NCBI RefSeq assembly: GCF_932294415.1
Contig: NC_065545.1
Location: forward strand, 18,480,857-18,544,856
Reading direction: 5' to 3'
DNA from: Quercus robur
Lineage: Eukaryota > Streptophyta > Magnoliopsida > Fagales > Fagaceae
Length of the DNA stretch: 64,000 bases
The first letter of the stretch is position 1, and each line of letters begins with the position of its first letter. The translations under genes and the position numbers were made by a program. Positions 48,841 to 59,528 of the stretch are shown here, piece after piece. The notes below the pieces were generated by a model, which saw nothing but the letters and a program-made list of their open reading frames with translations, had not been told where the DNA came from and made no database searches.

Positions 48841-49815
48841 AAAAAAAAAAAAAAAAATCACTTCTTTTATAAAACATGTCAAATTAATTAGTGCCGCATG
48901 TGAAATTACTACTGTGGGGGCCGGCCCAAAAATGATGGGCTATTCCAAACTCAGGCCCGTCCGAGGAGCGTATTATCCGAGGAAGAGCCTCGTATGCAGC
49001 ATTACCCAATCCCAGCAGCTCCAAGGAAACCCGTCCGAGAAGCAATTCGTCCTCGGACATCATGAAGCCAGACGAGAAACTCTGCTCAGCCATTTCAGCT
49101 CACCTTCCCCAACATATAAAACGAATTAAATTCAAAATATCTCACGGAAGGCTACCACCACATTAATTGCGCCCCAACCACCCTCTTGGCCGCATTAATG
49201 AGGAAAAGACCCCTGAACAGTACCGCCTTGGCCTCTGCAACTCACAAAGGGTCTGATGAGGGCGTCTGATGGGACAGGTGCTCGAGTGGAGGCTTGGATG
49301 ACTAACAGGTGTAAGGCTGGGATGAAAAGAAGAAAAATATATAATGTAGTGAAGTCCCTCAAAGAAGGGACGGGAGAATTGTAAGAGGAACAAAAGAAAT
49401 AAAATCAGACTTGAGGAATCCTTCTTTGCGTTCTTATTTCCTTTCAGCAAGCAGTACACTACATGCATTAGACCTGTTAGTTTCATTGAGGCCAAGCTCT
49501 TTAACCCATTCTCTACAAGTATTTATTGTGGGTTGTGCTTTGGGCCAAGGCCTGATCAACAGAAGTTGGGCCGGGAAAATCGTGCAACCACAACTACTAT
49601 TAAAATATATCACGTCAACGTAAAAAAAGTGACGAAATTTTGTTCATCAAAGATTCAAAAGCAGACACCATAGGTTGAAACTCTTTTTCTAAAAAAAAAA
49701 GTTACTTTTTTTTTTATTATATAAAACATGTAAAATTAATTAGTGCCGCATGTGAAAATAATATTACTACTATTAAAATATATCACGCCAAAAAAATGAC
49801 AAAATTTTGTATTAA
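48795..49815. repeat. Local tandem duplication, one copy interrupted by a solo LTR
   Basis: Copy 1 is 48795-48912 continuing at 49593-49640; copy 2 is about 49643-49815. Shared landmarks are CATAGGTT(A/G)AAACTC, TATAAAACATGT, AATTAATTAGTGCCGCATGT and ACTACTATTAAAATATATCA CG. Copy 2 has no LTR. The duplicated unit includes the 3' part of the SINE. The order of events reads SINE insertion, then duplication, then LTR insertion. Confidence 0.8.
48913..49592 (+). mobile_element. Solo LTR, 680 bp
   Basis: Begins TGTGGGGGCCGGCCCA and ends GTGCAACCACA, flanked by a perfect 5-bp duplication ACTAC (48908-48912 and 49593-49597). A TATA-like CATATAAAACG lies near 49102. No internal retrotransposon region remains, so it is a product of LTR-LTR recombination. 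It is GC-richer than its surroundings. The 3' part resembles the solo LTR at 59112-59523. It looks whole as an LTR, and the perfect duplication suggests a modest age. Confidence 0.82.
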
Positions 49816-49825
49816 TTCATTATTT

Positions 49826-49990
49826 TCAATAATGTTATGGATAACTTTTTTAACAACAAATTTCATAATTGTTGAAGTAGTCAACTATGAGTGCCGGGAG
49901 AAAAAACAATGGATCCATAAATGTTAGTTCCATTTATTACTCATAGATAACTACTTAAATAATTATTAAATTTGTAGTGAAAAAACTATA
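49826..49990. repeat. Foldback MITE-like element, third copy type
   Basis: Left part ATGGATAACTTTTTTAACAA CAAATTTCATAATTGTTGAAGTAG and right part CTACTTAAATAATTATTAAATTTGTAGTGAAAAAACTAT form an imperfect hairpin. It adjoins the duplicated segment. Confidence 0.45.
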
Positions 49991-49994
49991 TCCC

Positions 49995-50033
49995 AAGCAT
50001 TTCAACTAGATTTATTGATAAAAAAAGTTTCTC

Positions 50034-50067
<34 letters not shown>

Positions 50068-50938
50068 TATTGATAATTGAACTGGAGGTTGGGTCACATC
50101 TCCAGTGGCCCGCTTTTGTTGTGAAAAAATGAAATGGGAAACGGAAAAAAGAAAGGAAAATGAGAATGAGAGAGAGAGCCTGATAAAAGGACAAGAATGT
50201 AGCAGTGACAATATCAAAGTAAATAACAAAAGATTAAAATGAGATGGGAAATTGACAAAAAGTGTAGCACCGTCATAGAAAAATAAGACCCTAATGTGAA
50301 AAGCTCCTCTAAAGTCAAATGGGAGTTAGATGTACCTAACAAATATTTAACAAAACAAAAGTACAGTAAATAAGAAGTCTGGCTTTCAAGTTTCAAGCTG
50401 TTTCTTAACAGGATTCCAACTGGTCCAGGTCAACCCCAGCAGATTCTTGATGGACATCTTACCTTAAATAATGGAAAAAGACAAAACAATAGGTGCAATA
50501 TCATTGAAAAAATAATGAGGATTGGCTAACTTTGCTGGATTTCATTCAAGTCAGAATGAGTAAGTCACCAATCATTTATTAATACAACAACCATGATAGT
50601 AAAACAACATCAAAGTACAAGGATATTCTGTTCCAATTGAATCTAGCCTGAGACCCCGGGAAAAAAAAAGTGGGGACAGGTTTAAGTATATTATTATTAC
50701 AACAAAATCAGTGATTCAATCCTAGACCACTGCAACTCTGGAACTCAAAATGAATTTTCCGGTTCCTTTGTAATGGCATGACATTTCTCAGTCACCCCAA
50801 AAATTTTGGATATGAATACTACAATAAATTCCCTCTTAACTGGGACTTTCTGGCAATGATGGTGTTTGTCCCCCCATGCTACAATAAAGCCATTACGGCA
50901 AGAAAATGATGGCAGTTGCAAAAAGACAAATCCCATGG
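49995..50938. other. 3' flank of the mitochondrial carrier gene
   Basis: Contains a poly(A)/(TA)n compound tract at 50036-50070 and, near 50938, the likely 3' UTR of the carrier. No other gene supported. Confidence 0.4.
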
Positions 50939-53900
50939 CTAGATTGCATCTAATCCAGCAAGCTTGCGTAACTTCTCAACAAGTATGAAGGTAATCATAG
51001 TCTGTGGACCCAATCTTGCAAATATTGCAAGCCCCCTGATAAAATATAGAAGTTAGCTACCTGATTTGTTCAAGCACACAAATTTAAAATCTTCAAAATT
51101 CTCTGAGCTAGTGATTGTAAAGTTTCTCAAACCAAAAAAGCAGTTGCATGATCTAGTTTTATTGCTTAAAGCCTAGTAATAGAGATTATCTGAAACTTCA
51201 TGATGAGCTTTGCAATTAGTTCATGGCTTCCATAAATCTTTGAATATTGCAAAGAATTAGACATATACATATATAATACATGGATCAAACTAGAGAGCAT
51301 GAATGTGGATGCTTAAACCAAAACTCACCCCTTGTAAAGTCCCCTGGGACCTTCAGTGCGCAAAACCTGAAACCATAAATCTCAAACACATTAGACAAGA
51401 AAGGCCAAGCTGCCTTTCTAATAAAAGAAATAATTCTGGTCAGTATTATTCTTCATATATTGGTGTCCTCATAGTGGCCAGTAAGAGCAAATACAGTGGA
51501 AAATGTGTAAATAAAAAAGGTGAAATCCAACCTATAAGACAAAAAAAAACAGGTGCAGATTTGCATGTGGAGTAGCTAAAGCCCTCTGTACTAAATTAGT
51601 GCATCAATTAAGAAAATGAAACAAATGGTCAAAAAATAAGTACCCAGTCTGTATCAGAGACACAAGAATTAACAGTACTAGAATTTGTTGTTTCATGCTA
51701 CATAGCCACCACAGAATCATGTTGTCTATCCTCAACACCAGGAAGAGGGAAAATTAAGATTTTTCATTTTTGGGTTCGTTACATGCATCCCATGGGTATC
51801 TCATTCATGGAAATTTCATAAATATTCCTTTCTCAAAGTTACAAAATTGCCAACAGTAACAATCACCCACAAATTTAAGAAAGGAATGAATATAAAAAAT
51901 CAATGTAAAATGAAAATGAAAACAAATTCAAAAACCTGATATGCACAGTGAAATCCATTTTTGTAGTTCCCAACTTCTTTAGATTCTCGTTGCAACATGA
52001 GACGGGTTTTAATCATGTCCATTGGTGCAGTTATGAGGGTGCTGACAGTGCCTGCAACCATACTTGAGCTTCAAAAGGTGAAATATACAGTTAGCCATAA
52101 ACATATGATATTTTTTTTGCCATTCTTGTTATGTAAAACATAATATGAGGGTATGCTTATAATGTACATCTCCAACATTATTTAACCCCAGATTGAATAG
52201 TAGATCAACCTGAATAACATCAACAGGCTAGGTTTTCAAGTTCAATAGTTTATGAGCAAATGTGGTTAGACACAATACAGACATACATGCACACACACAT
52301 ACACACATATATACATACCCATTTCATATTACTAATTACCATATTTACCAATGTCCCAAAAGGAAAGAAATTATCTCTCATTTATTTTAGAATAGAACAT
52401 AGATTTACTACTTTTTTATACATTAGTTTTTATCATTTTATTTAAAATTATTTTTGTTTTAAAGTAAATAATCTTCATCATATCATGACCTCAACTTCTA
52501 CAGTTTACAAGCACAGTCCAGGTTTTCAGACCATGCCAACCTACTCTAGCTCGAATTGCAGGTTTGGGCAGATCTACACAAAAAGACAGAACAAAACAAA
52601 AGCTAAGAGTAGTACTATACATGAGATGAAGATGAAATCCCTCTTCAAGTGGTGACCACCTGATCAAAATCTGCACATATAGGAAGATGGAGAAAACCAT
52701 TAGTAAACAAAAAAAAGAAGATATTAAGACAAACATTCTTTTCATATTGCCAATCAAATGACACTAACTATTCAGATACAGTGGAAATTACATCGTGGAT
52801 ATTCAAAGTGAAAAAGATCATGCTTAGAACTTGACCCGCTTGGATTCATCATATGTTGACAGCTGTGATGCAGTCATAGAAGCAGCCCTGACCATGGCAG
52901 GGCCAACCCCCTTCCACAGAGCTCTAATTCCTTCCTCAGAAACAATTCTGCGCAGTTCTCCAATCGGTCCTCTTCTCAAGTTTGGGTTCATTTGTAACCG
53001 CACCTGATGACAGGAAATTATTTTTCAGAACAAATCTATGAAAAACAGTTTAAATTCATCTGACATGGAAACATTACCTTTACAACCTCAACTGGATTGG
53101 TCAGTGCGGTTGCAAAACCACCAGCAAATGCTCCAGATGCAATCTTAACAAAGATATTGGTGGACCCAAAAACCTGTTCACAAACATATTTCGAGGGCTC
53201 ATACAAGCCTAAACGAAGACCACCATAAGCAACCGACCTTGTCAATGCAGGTGCCAATCCTAGATACATAGACCTTGGTCCTTCATTCTTCAATATATGA
53301 ACTGATAAATTTCCCTGTGTACATCCATAAATACAAGCCTCAGAGAAAAAAATATGATAAAACAGATCATAATAATGAAAGTACACCCAAGGCTTGGCAA
53401 AATACCATTCCTGTTAGAGGACCTCTCTGGCCAACAAGTTGCATTTGTAGCCTGACTTTGAGTACATCTGCATTCCAATCTAAGATAAATTAGAAACCTA
53501 TAGATTCAACAGAAACACAAAGATTTTCCTTCTAGAATTTCTTATTTTTCCTGAGTTCTTATGTTATAGTCTCTTATTTAAAAATTTCAAAACTCTTGAA
53601 TTAACTTCAACATCCCACAGAAAGTCTTGATCTAATGCCACCTTACAAAAAATTATATTGCAAATACTTGTGTCAAGATTTGTAACTCTACCCTTACATC
53701 AATTCTTATTATTTTTTCTGCATTCCATCTTCCAGTACTCAAGAATAAATGCCAAGAAAATTATCAGACTATATTAGCCACTCTATTTCTTTACACAAAG
53801 CCTCCCAGCTTGTGTGATAAAAAGTCAGCAAACCATCTTGAAATTTATACTTGATCCCTATTCCCTAAGCTGCAGGGCCAGTGGACAAGTATACACATAT

Positions 53901-55200
53901 GCTCGAAATGCAATAATGAACCTTGACAATGGTACTGAACTACATAGATTGGCTTCTTCTACCTCAAGGGATAATCTTCAACAAGCCAAAGAGCTTATAG
54001 AAACATAATCCATAGGCAAACTACTATACATTACTCATCATCCACATAGAGTCAGTGAGAAACTTTGTGTTAACTATAAAAGCTTCTCTTGAATATGGAT
54101 CCACTTGCAACATCACCACGTTTAGATAGAGGGAGACAAGGGGGAGAGGAATTGGTGGCCAGGGTACACTATTTTTACTACATTCCAACCACCTTCCACT
54201 CTGACCTCCTCCCATCTTCCTCCATCCAAAACATAAATTCAAGTTCAAAACAAAAAATCAATAATTTCTCTTTAAAAAATAACTATTAATTCTTTAAATA
54301 ACTTGAATCTAAGGTACATTTTAGTCTTTTATGGTCTTTGAAGAGCTCAGAGACCATGGTAGTGCTTTGCAACCAGTGCACAATTTATTGCAATGAATTA
54401 AAACTTTCCCCCATGTGTAAATCTACTTTGCAGTTAAACTCTGGTAGTTGAGCAAAATTTTCAAATTTCCAAAGCACCAATATACCCACCCGATCCAACA
54501 TACATTTTCATAGCAATCTCAAATTCCGAAACAGTTCAAAAAGCTGTGGCCCCTTCAGAATTTCAACAACAACCCATGAATCCTTTCTTGGAGTTCAAAG
54601 GTGAGCATTTAACAACCTCAAATTTGATAAGCTGAGCATAGACTTTAACTTTAAAACTATGCATTAAGTTGTAACTAAACAATTTCATTCACACAAACAA
54701 TACTGAACCACGCATAACACCCACAAACACATACACAAGTATGACTTTTTCTAAAGTAACACGTACAAAAAATGCATAGGAAGTGATCAAGAATAAAAAC
54801 CTAGAGGATGGGTGACACCAGTGGCAACCGCAACAGAAAGCCCACTTGTACCAAAGTGATAGCATAGATGCGATGGTGAGGCTGCCCAATTGTTGACTTT
54901 CCCAGATCCTAATAGTTCCAATTCATTCAAACACAAATAAATACATAAACAAACTTTACTTTCAAAAGAAGATCATAATTACAAATAAAAAGACTTTTTT
55001 TGCATTTTGGGTTGCCGAGGAAAATGTTAGAGAGAGAGAAGCCACAGTTGTTTACATGAAATTTTCAGAAGTGGGTGCTGATTATCTTTGCTTGTTTTTT
55101 CAAAAAAAAGGTTTGTTTTTTTTTTTTCCCTGAGTTAAATTGAGAGGGAATTAGAACCTGGAATAATCGAAGATTTCTGGGAACCAGGTTGGTTGTCCAT
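50939..55200 (-). CDS. Mitochondrial carrier family protein (ucpB-like substrate carrier)
   Basis: Inner-membrane solute carrier; the substrate is not determinable from sequence. Exons on minus are 55200-55158, 54908-54801, 53467-53406, 53314-53078, 53003-52836, 52670-52621, 52068-51936, 51366-51329 and 51035-50939. Every junction is GT-AG, phases close exactly, and the product is 311 residues, typical for the family. The three signature motifs are HPLDVLKVRLQ (near residue 49), NPVEVVKVRLQ (near 144) and APMDMIKTRLM (near 233). Other recognisable blocks are SVAVATGVTHPL, LAPALTRSVAYGGLRLGLYE and ALWKGVGPAMVRAASMTASQ. The C-terminus is KLRKLAGLDAI. The short N-terminus has no obvious presequence, normal for carriers. 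It most resembles plant entries annotated as ucpB-like or dicarboxylate-type carriers (from memory). Confidence 0.93.
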
Positions 55201-55417
55201 TTTCGCTATTTCCTAGGTACCTTCTCGTACGTGTCCTGAGGATTTGGAAAAAGGGGACGACCAAAGGGAATGATAAGATGTGCGCACGTATGGAATCTAT
55301 GGATACCTTTGTTAAGCGACACGATGCCGTATTCTATGATGCTTTCTTTCTTTTTTTATTACAAAATTACACCTATCTGTGGTTTTGCCTTTTAGCATCG
55401 CTCTGGAGTTAATAGGA
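55201..55417. other. upstream flank of the carrier gene
   Basis: Probable promoter and leader of the carrier gene on minus. No TATA box that I would call. The MITE at 55418 begins about 220 bp from the ATG. Confidence 0.4.
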
Positions 55418-56478
55418 GAGCATTCACATCTCAAAATTTCATCTCATTTTATTTTATCATTTTAAAAAATTATTTTATCAATTATATTATATTATTTTAC
55501 AATATTCTTAATATCTCAACTTTTATTTTACAATACAACACATTAAAATAATATTTTTATATAATAAAATAATTGATGGGGAAAGAAGTGTGGCTCGTCC
55601 TTGGGTAGTCGTCCATGGAATGTAAACTCGTCCTTGAGTAGTCGTCCGTCGGATGTAAAGCACCATGGGAACTAAGCCTACTACTCACCCATTATTATCC
55701 AGGGTTCTTAAGAAGAGCTCGTCGAAACCAAAGAAGGTCGTCCAGACATGGATGACCCTCAGCACAAGGTTCGTGTATATGAACTTGTGAGTTGGACCAC
55801 GTGGTAAGATCCTACGCATCATTGTAACCTCCTGTCAAACACTTAACTTCCCAAAGCAGTTACAGAAGATAAGAGTAAATGTTCTAACTTCTATAACGGT
55901 TATAAGAAGTTAGAGTAAACCTCCTGACCTCCACAAATGTGAGGGAAGTTACAAGACAAATAACCGCTTCCATAGCACTATATAAAAACTCATCTCCGAT
56001 AAATAAAGGCAAGTTTTTCCTTTTACACAATTCCTAGAAATTGGGAGTTCTAGATTTTGAAGAGAGAAACTAACTTCATCATTGGAGGGTTTATGGCCGG
56101 TCAACCCTGGTTTCCTTTGATTCTTTGTTTTTCTTTTTCAGGCCCTTCAAATCATTCAAGCTCAAAGCATCTAGCTTACTGATTTTTAGAGCATTATCAA
56201 TAATATATCCCAAAACCCAAATAAAAACAAAAACTCAAAACCCAAAAACCCGATGAGAGAGAGAGGAATCGATAGTAAGTGAATAAAATATTATTATTAT
56301 TATTATTTTCTTAGAATCAAGCTACAGTGCAATTCTAAAGGTAGAATTGCACTGTAGCACTATTGCAAATTTTTTTGCAATAGTTGGTTTTTACAAGTCT
56401 GGATGTATGGGGGGTTTTGGGCATTTTATGCTAAATTTTCTCTACATATGGCATATTCCATTCCCAATGTGAATGCTC
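55418..56478. mobile_element. MITE hosting a nested solo LTR
   Basis: The left end GAGCATTCACATCTC and the complement of the right end, GAGCATTCACATTGG, match over 12 bp. Without the inserted LTR the element would be about 430 bp. The right half contains a strong internal hairpin (GCTACAGTGCAATTC near 56321-56335 and GAATTGCACTGTAGC near 56345-56359) and a GA tract. No coding. The target duplication was not resolved (flanks AATAGGA and TAAGGAA). The ends resemble those of the MITE at 57262-58213. Confidence 0.6.
55574..56199 (+). mobile_element. Solo LTR, 626 bp, inside a MITE
   Basis: Starts TGATGGGGAAAGAAGTGTGG and ends GCATTATCA, flanked by ATAAT at 55569-55573 and 56200-56204. The interior has an LTR-type promoter core (CACTATATAAAAAC near 55977-55990), a C/T-rich leader and direct repeats of a GTCCTTGGGTAGTCGTCC type near its start. 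No internal coding region. The AT-rich duplication is short, so the exact 3' edge is a little less secure than the 5' edge. It looks whole as an LTR. The superfamily is probably Gypsy, by inference from general layout. Confidence 0.7.
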
Positions 56479-56672
56479 TAAGGAAATGAAATTACACGAG
56501 TAAATCATAAAGCGATAGAAATGAATAAATGGATTAGAAAGAAATGTATTTAAGTAAGGGAAATAAATGGAATAGAATGAAATGTATTTAAGTATGATAA
56601 ATGAATGGAAAAAAAAATGAAAATAAATAATTTTGTTTGGATTTTTAAAAATAAAGGAATATAAGGTAAGCT

Positions 56673-57104
56673 TATGTTTGGTAACAGTTTTTGTTTTCTA
56701 TTTTCAAAAACTTGTTTTGGGGAATATAAAGAAAAAAAAAAACAATTTTCTTATATTTTTGAAATCAAAAACCTATTTGGTTAGTTGAAATTAAAAAAAA
56801 AAAATAGTTTTTTTGAAGAAAAAATAGAAAATACTAAAATATATTATTACTAGGATTTGAACTCTAATGCTAACTCATTAAATGAGACAGATTCATTAAA
56901 TTAAATGCGTATTTTCATTGACTTTTGAATATTAGAAACTGAAAACAGCTTTTTACATGTTCTCAGTTTCCTTCACAAATTGAGTTTTGAGAACAGTTTT
57001 TGTTTTCTATCCATTTTGGGTTGCCAAACAAGTTTTTTAGTCTCAAAAATAAAAAATTGTTTTTGGAAACAGAAAATAAGGAAAAAAAATAATTACCAAA
57101 CATA
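56673..57104. mobile_element. MITE with TATGTTTGGTAA ends
   Basis: TATGTTTGGTAA at 56673-56684 and TTACCAAACATA at 57093-57104 are perfect 12-bp inverted repeats. The sub-ends are also complementary (TTTTTGTTTTCTATTTTC near 56691 and GAAACAGAAAATAAGG near 57066). The interior is poly(A)-rich and non-coding. The termini resemble those of the MITE at 44795-45301, suggesting one superfamily. Confidence 0.65.
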
Positions 57105-57261
57105 CCCTAAGTAACCTTATTTGGAAGTAACATTTTTTTAAGATATTACAATGTGCTACTAACCCCACAACTCGAATCATTTCTCTTACCCCCAAGTACT
57201 TTGTGCGTGTGGAGTGAGGGTGTCAATTAAGCTACAAGAGCCTTGACTTGTTCAAGCGTAA

Positions 57262-58213
57262 GAGCACTCACAGCAGTGGTGCTAAATAGTTATATTGCTA
57301 TTTTTTAGCATCACTGATCACAAAAGGAGAGTACAGCAATGGAGCTATAAGCAAAATTTTTTGCTTCTCAGCTACAATGCACATCTAAAAATAAATGTGC
57401 ATTGTAGCAAGAAGCTAAAAAAAATAATAATATTTTATTAAATTTCTCTCTCTTCTCTCATTGATTTATTCTCTTTTTCTTTCTTTCTTTCTCTCTCTGG
57501 CTTCTCTTCTTTCTTCTGTTTTTTCCTTCTCATTTTTTTCCTCTAGCGCCTCCCTCATCTCCTCTCTGCTTCGCCGACGAGCTCTTCGACCAAGGTGGTG
57601 CTTGGGTCAATTGGCCTTCAGTTCTAGTGGCTGCGGGTCGAGCGGTTTTGGCGAGCGTGAGTTGAGTGGTTCTGGCTGGTTGAGACCCTATCTCCCCAAG
57701 CCCCATCACTGCCGAGTTTGTGCTAGATTTGTGTATGTGTGCTGAGAGTTTGTGTTTGTGTTTGTGCTGGGTTTGTGCTGTGGGTGTGGTCTGATTGGAT
57801 TGTGGCCTGTGGACCAATGGGTTTCGTGGATGTGGGTTGCTGGATTGTGGCCTGTGGGTCGGTGGTGGTGGGTTGTTGATCTGTGGGTTGCTGTGGTGTG
57901 TTGATGTGATTGCCGTGGTGTGATTTTTGCCGTGGTGTGATTGTTATGGTGTGTCGTGGTGTGATTGTTGCTGTGGTGTGGTGGTTTGCTTGCTCTATAT
58001 CAGAGAAGAGAGAGACAAAGAGGAAGAGAGAGAAAAAGATAGAGATGATGATGCTGTATATGATGAATATTTTATTATGATATTTATATTATTTTATTGT
58101 GTTGAAAGCTAAAATAGATCTACTGCTGCAACATGTGTGTAGGTAAAATGGATAAAATAACTTTTGGTGGAGCTAAATTGCTAAATTTTTAGCTCCACTG
58201 CTGTGGATGCTTT
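57262..58213. mobile_element. MITE-like element, 952 bp, with GC-rich interior
   Basis: The left end GAGCACTCACAGCAGTGG and the complement of the right end (AAGCATCCACAGCAGTGG) match at 15 of 18 positions. TAA flanks both sides (57259-57261 and 58214-58216), which would fit a PIF/Harbinger (Tourist-type) target. Near the left end is a hairpin (GCTACAATGCACAT...ATGTGCATTGTAGC, 57371-57408). The interior (about 57540-57990) is unusually GC-rich and ends in a degenerate TGTGGTGTGATTG repeat. It may be a captured genomic fragment; no protein family is recognised in the open frames. Confidence 0.65.
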
Positions 58214-58724
58214 TAAGTAACATAGAAGGAAATTAATGGGTATTTTTTATGATGATATTACTACAAGACCCCTCTTTTAAAATAAATGTCTACATATATA
58301 GAGGTTATTTTGAGAGTTTTAGTAAAAAATTCATTAAATTTAATTACATTTACTCCAATTCCTCTTAATTTAGGGGAATGCAAATTTGAGGTTTTAAAAT
58401 AATAGAGAGGAATAAGTGTTCTCTCTTATCCATTTTATTTTCTCACATTTAAACTTTCAAATAAGGCTCTATTAAAACTCTCAAACATGAATAGGGAATG
58501 AATATTCTAAAATTATTCTTTTAATATAATATTCTAATGATAATTAGTGATTGAAAACAAATAAATTGGAATTTGTATCATATGTCCATCAAATGCCATT
58601 GAAGTCTGACATCTATGTTAGTTAAATTTAAATTTTTTATCCTCCGTCCAATGTAAGGCAGTGTTTTAAAAATAACTTGGAGTCTATATCATGTGTCTAT
58701 TAAATGCCATTGAAGTATAGTAAA

Positions 58725-58860
58725 GTCTCTAATAGTTGAATAAAAGACTTGAAATTTAATTTTCGTCTACACCAAAAATCGATTGGTGTTTTGGTCTGAT
58801 CATAAAGAGTTGTCATCAGTAGCAAACGCCATAAGTTGAAACTCTTTAAAAAAATATATT
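58725..58860 (+). mobile_element. tRNA-type SINE, second family, copy 2
   Basis: Same order as the copy at 48700: AGTCTCTAATAGTTGAATAA, GTTTTGGTCTGATCATAAAG (A-box-like), and CCATAAGTTGAAACTC (B-box-like), followed by A-rich sequence. It is more diverged than copy 1. No target duplication identified. Confidence 0.6.
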
Positions 58861-59111
58861 AGTTAGACCAAGTTTCTCAAAAAAAAAAAAAATGTTAGTT
58901 GGACCAAATAAATCATGTCAGGTGGATTAAATACAACCAAATCAATTAAATTAATCTTAAAAAAAATAAAACAATTTTCTAAAATTGAAACATTAAGTAA
59001 ACTAAATATATTAAAATATTGTTTTTCTTTCTACTTTCCTGGCAATCTCAATCTCCAACAAGAAATCTCGGATTCACTACAACAATCTCAATCTATAGAG
59101 ATAAACCTACT

Positions 59112-59523
59112 TGTGGGTACTTGCCCCGCCATTAAGCAGTGTTTGTCTGCTTTGGGGAGCCAAGCCCTCATAGATTTGTCACGAAGGGGTGGGAGTCCAG
59201 GATCTTCACCATTTTGGCTTTACACCTTTGTCCCACATTGCCTAAGTAACTCACCCACTCATGCTTTATATGCTCTTGGAGCTTGCATGAGTGTACCACT
59301 ACTACACGCCCCCATCACACCAGAGGCACCAGAAAAAGCTCCCCAGATTGCGCCGATGACCAATCCTCTTTAGTAAACTCGGTCCATGAAGAACACCATG
59401 ATTACTGTTGTCCATACACTAAAACCTAGCTCTTTGGCCCACTCTCTACAAATTCATTGTACCGGGCTCACTGGTCTAAGGTCCCATGCATCTTGGGCTT
59501 AGCTTGAAAAACGTGACCCTACA
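59112..59523 (+). mobile_element. Solo LTR, 412 bp
   Basis: Starts TGTGGGTACTTGCCCC and ends GTGACCCTACA, flanked by a perfect 5-bp duplication CTACT (59107-59111 and 59524-59528). A TATA-like TTTATATG lies at 59265-59272. Its last 130 bp resemble the end of the 680-bp solo LTR (AGCTCTTT..CCCA.TCTCTACAA and the final AAAA.CGTG region), so the two belong to related families. No internal region remains. Confidence 0.72.
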
Positions 59524-59528
59524 CTACT

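Noticed and set aside
48884-49495. Open frames around 49 kb as host genes
   Set aside because: They fall within the solo LTR and read across its GC-rich sequence without recognisable domains.
57461-57817. Open frames in the GC-rich part of the 57-kb MITE as a coding gene
   Set aside because: Frames on both strands are open because of base composition; residues are low-complexity and no family is recognised.
59231-59272. snRNA-type promoter: TCCCACATTG followed 24 bp later by TTTATATG, matching plant Pol III USE-TATA spacing
   Set aside because: The motif lies inside a solo LTR with clear ends and target duplication, no known RNA sequence follows, and the next T-run terminator is far downstream. 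Coincidence or LTR promoter is more likely.
58915-59373. 152-residue open frame
   Set aside because: Most of it lies inside the solo LTR at 59112-59523 and it has no recognised similarity.
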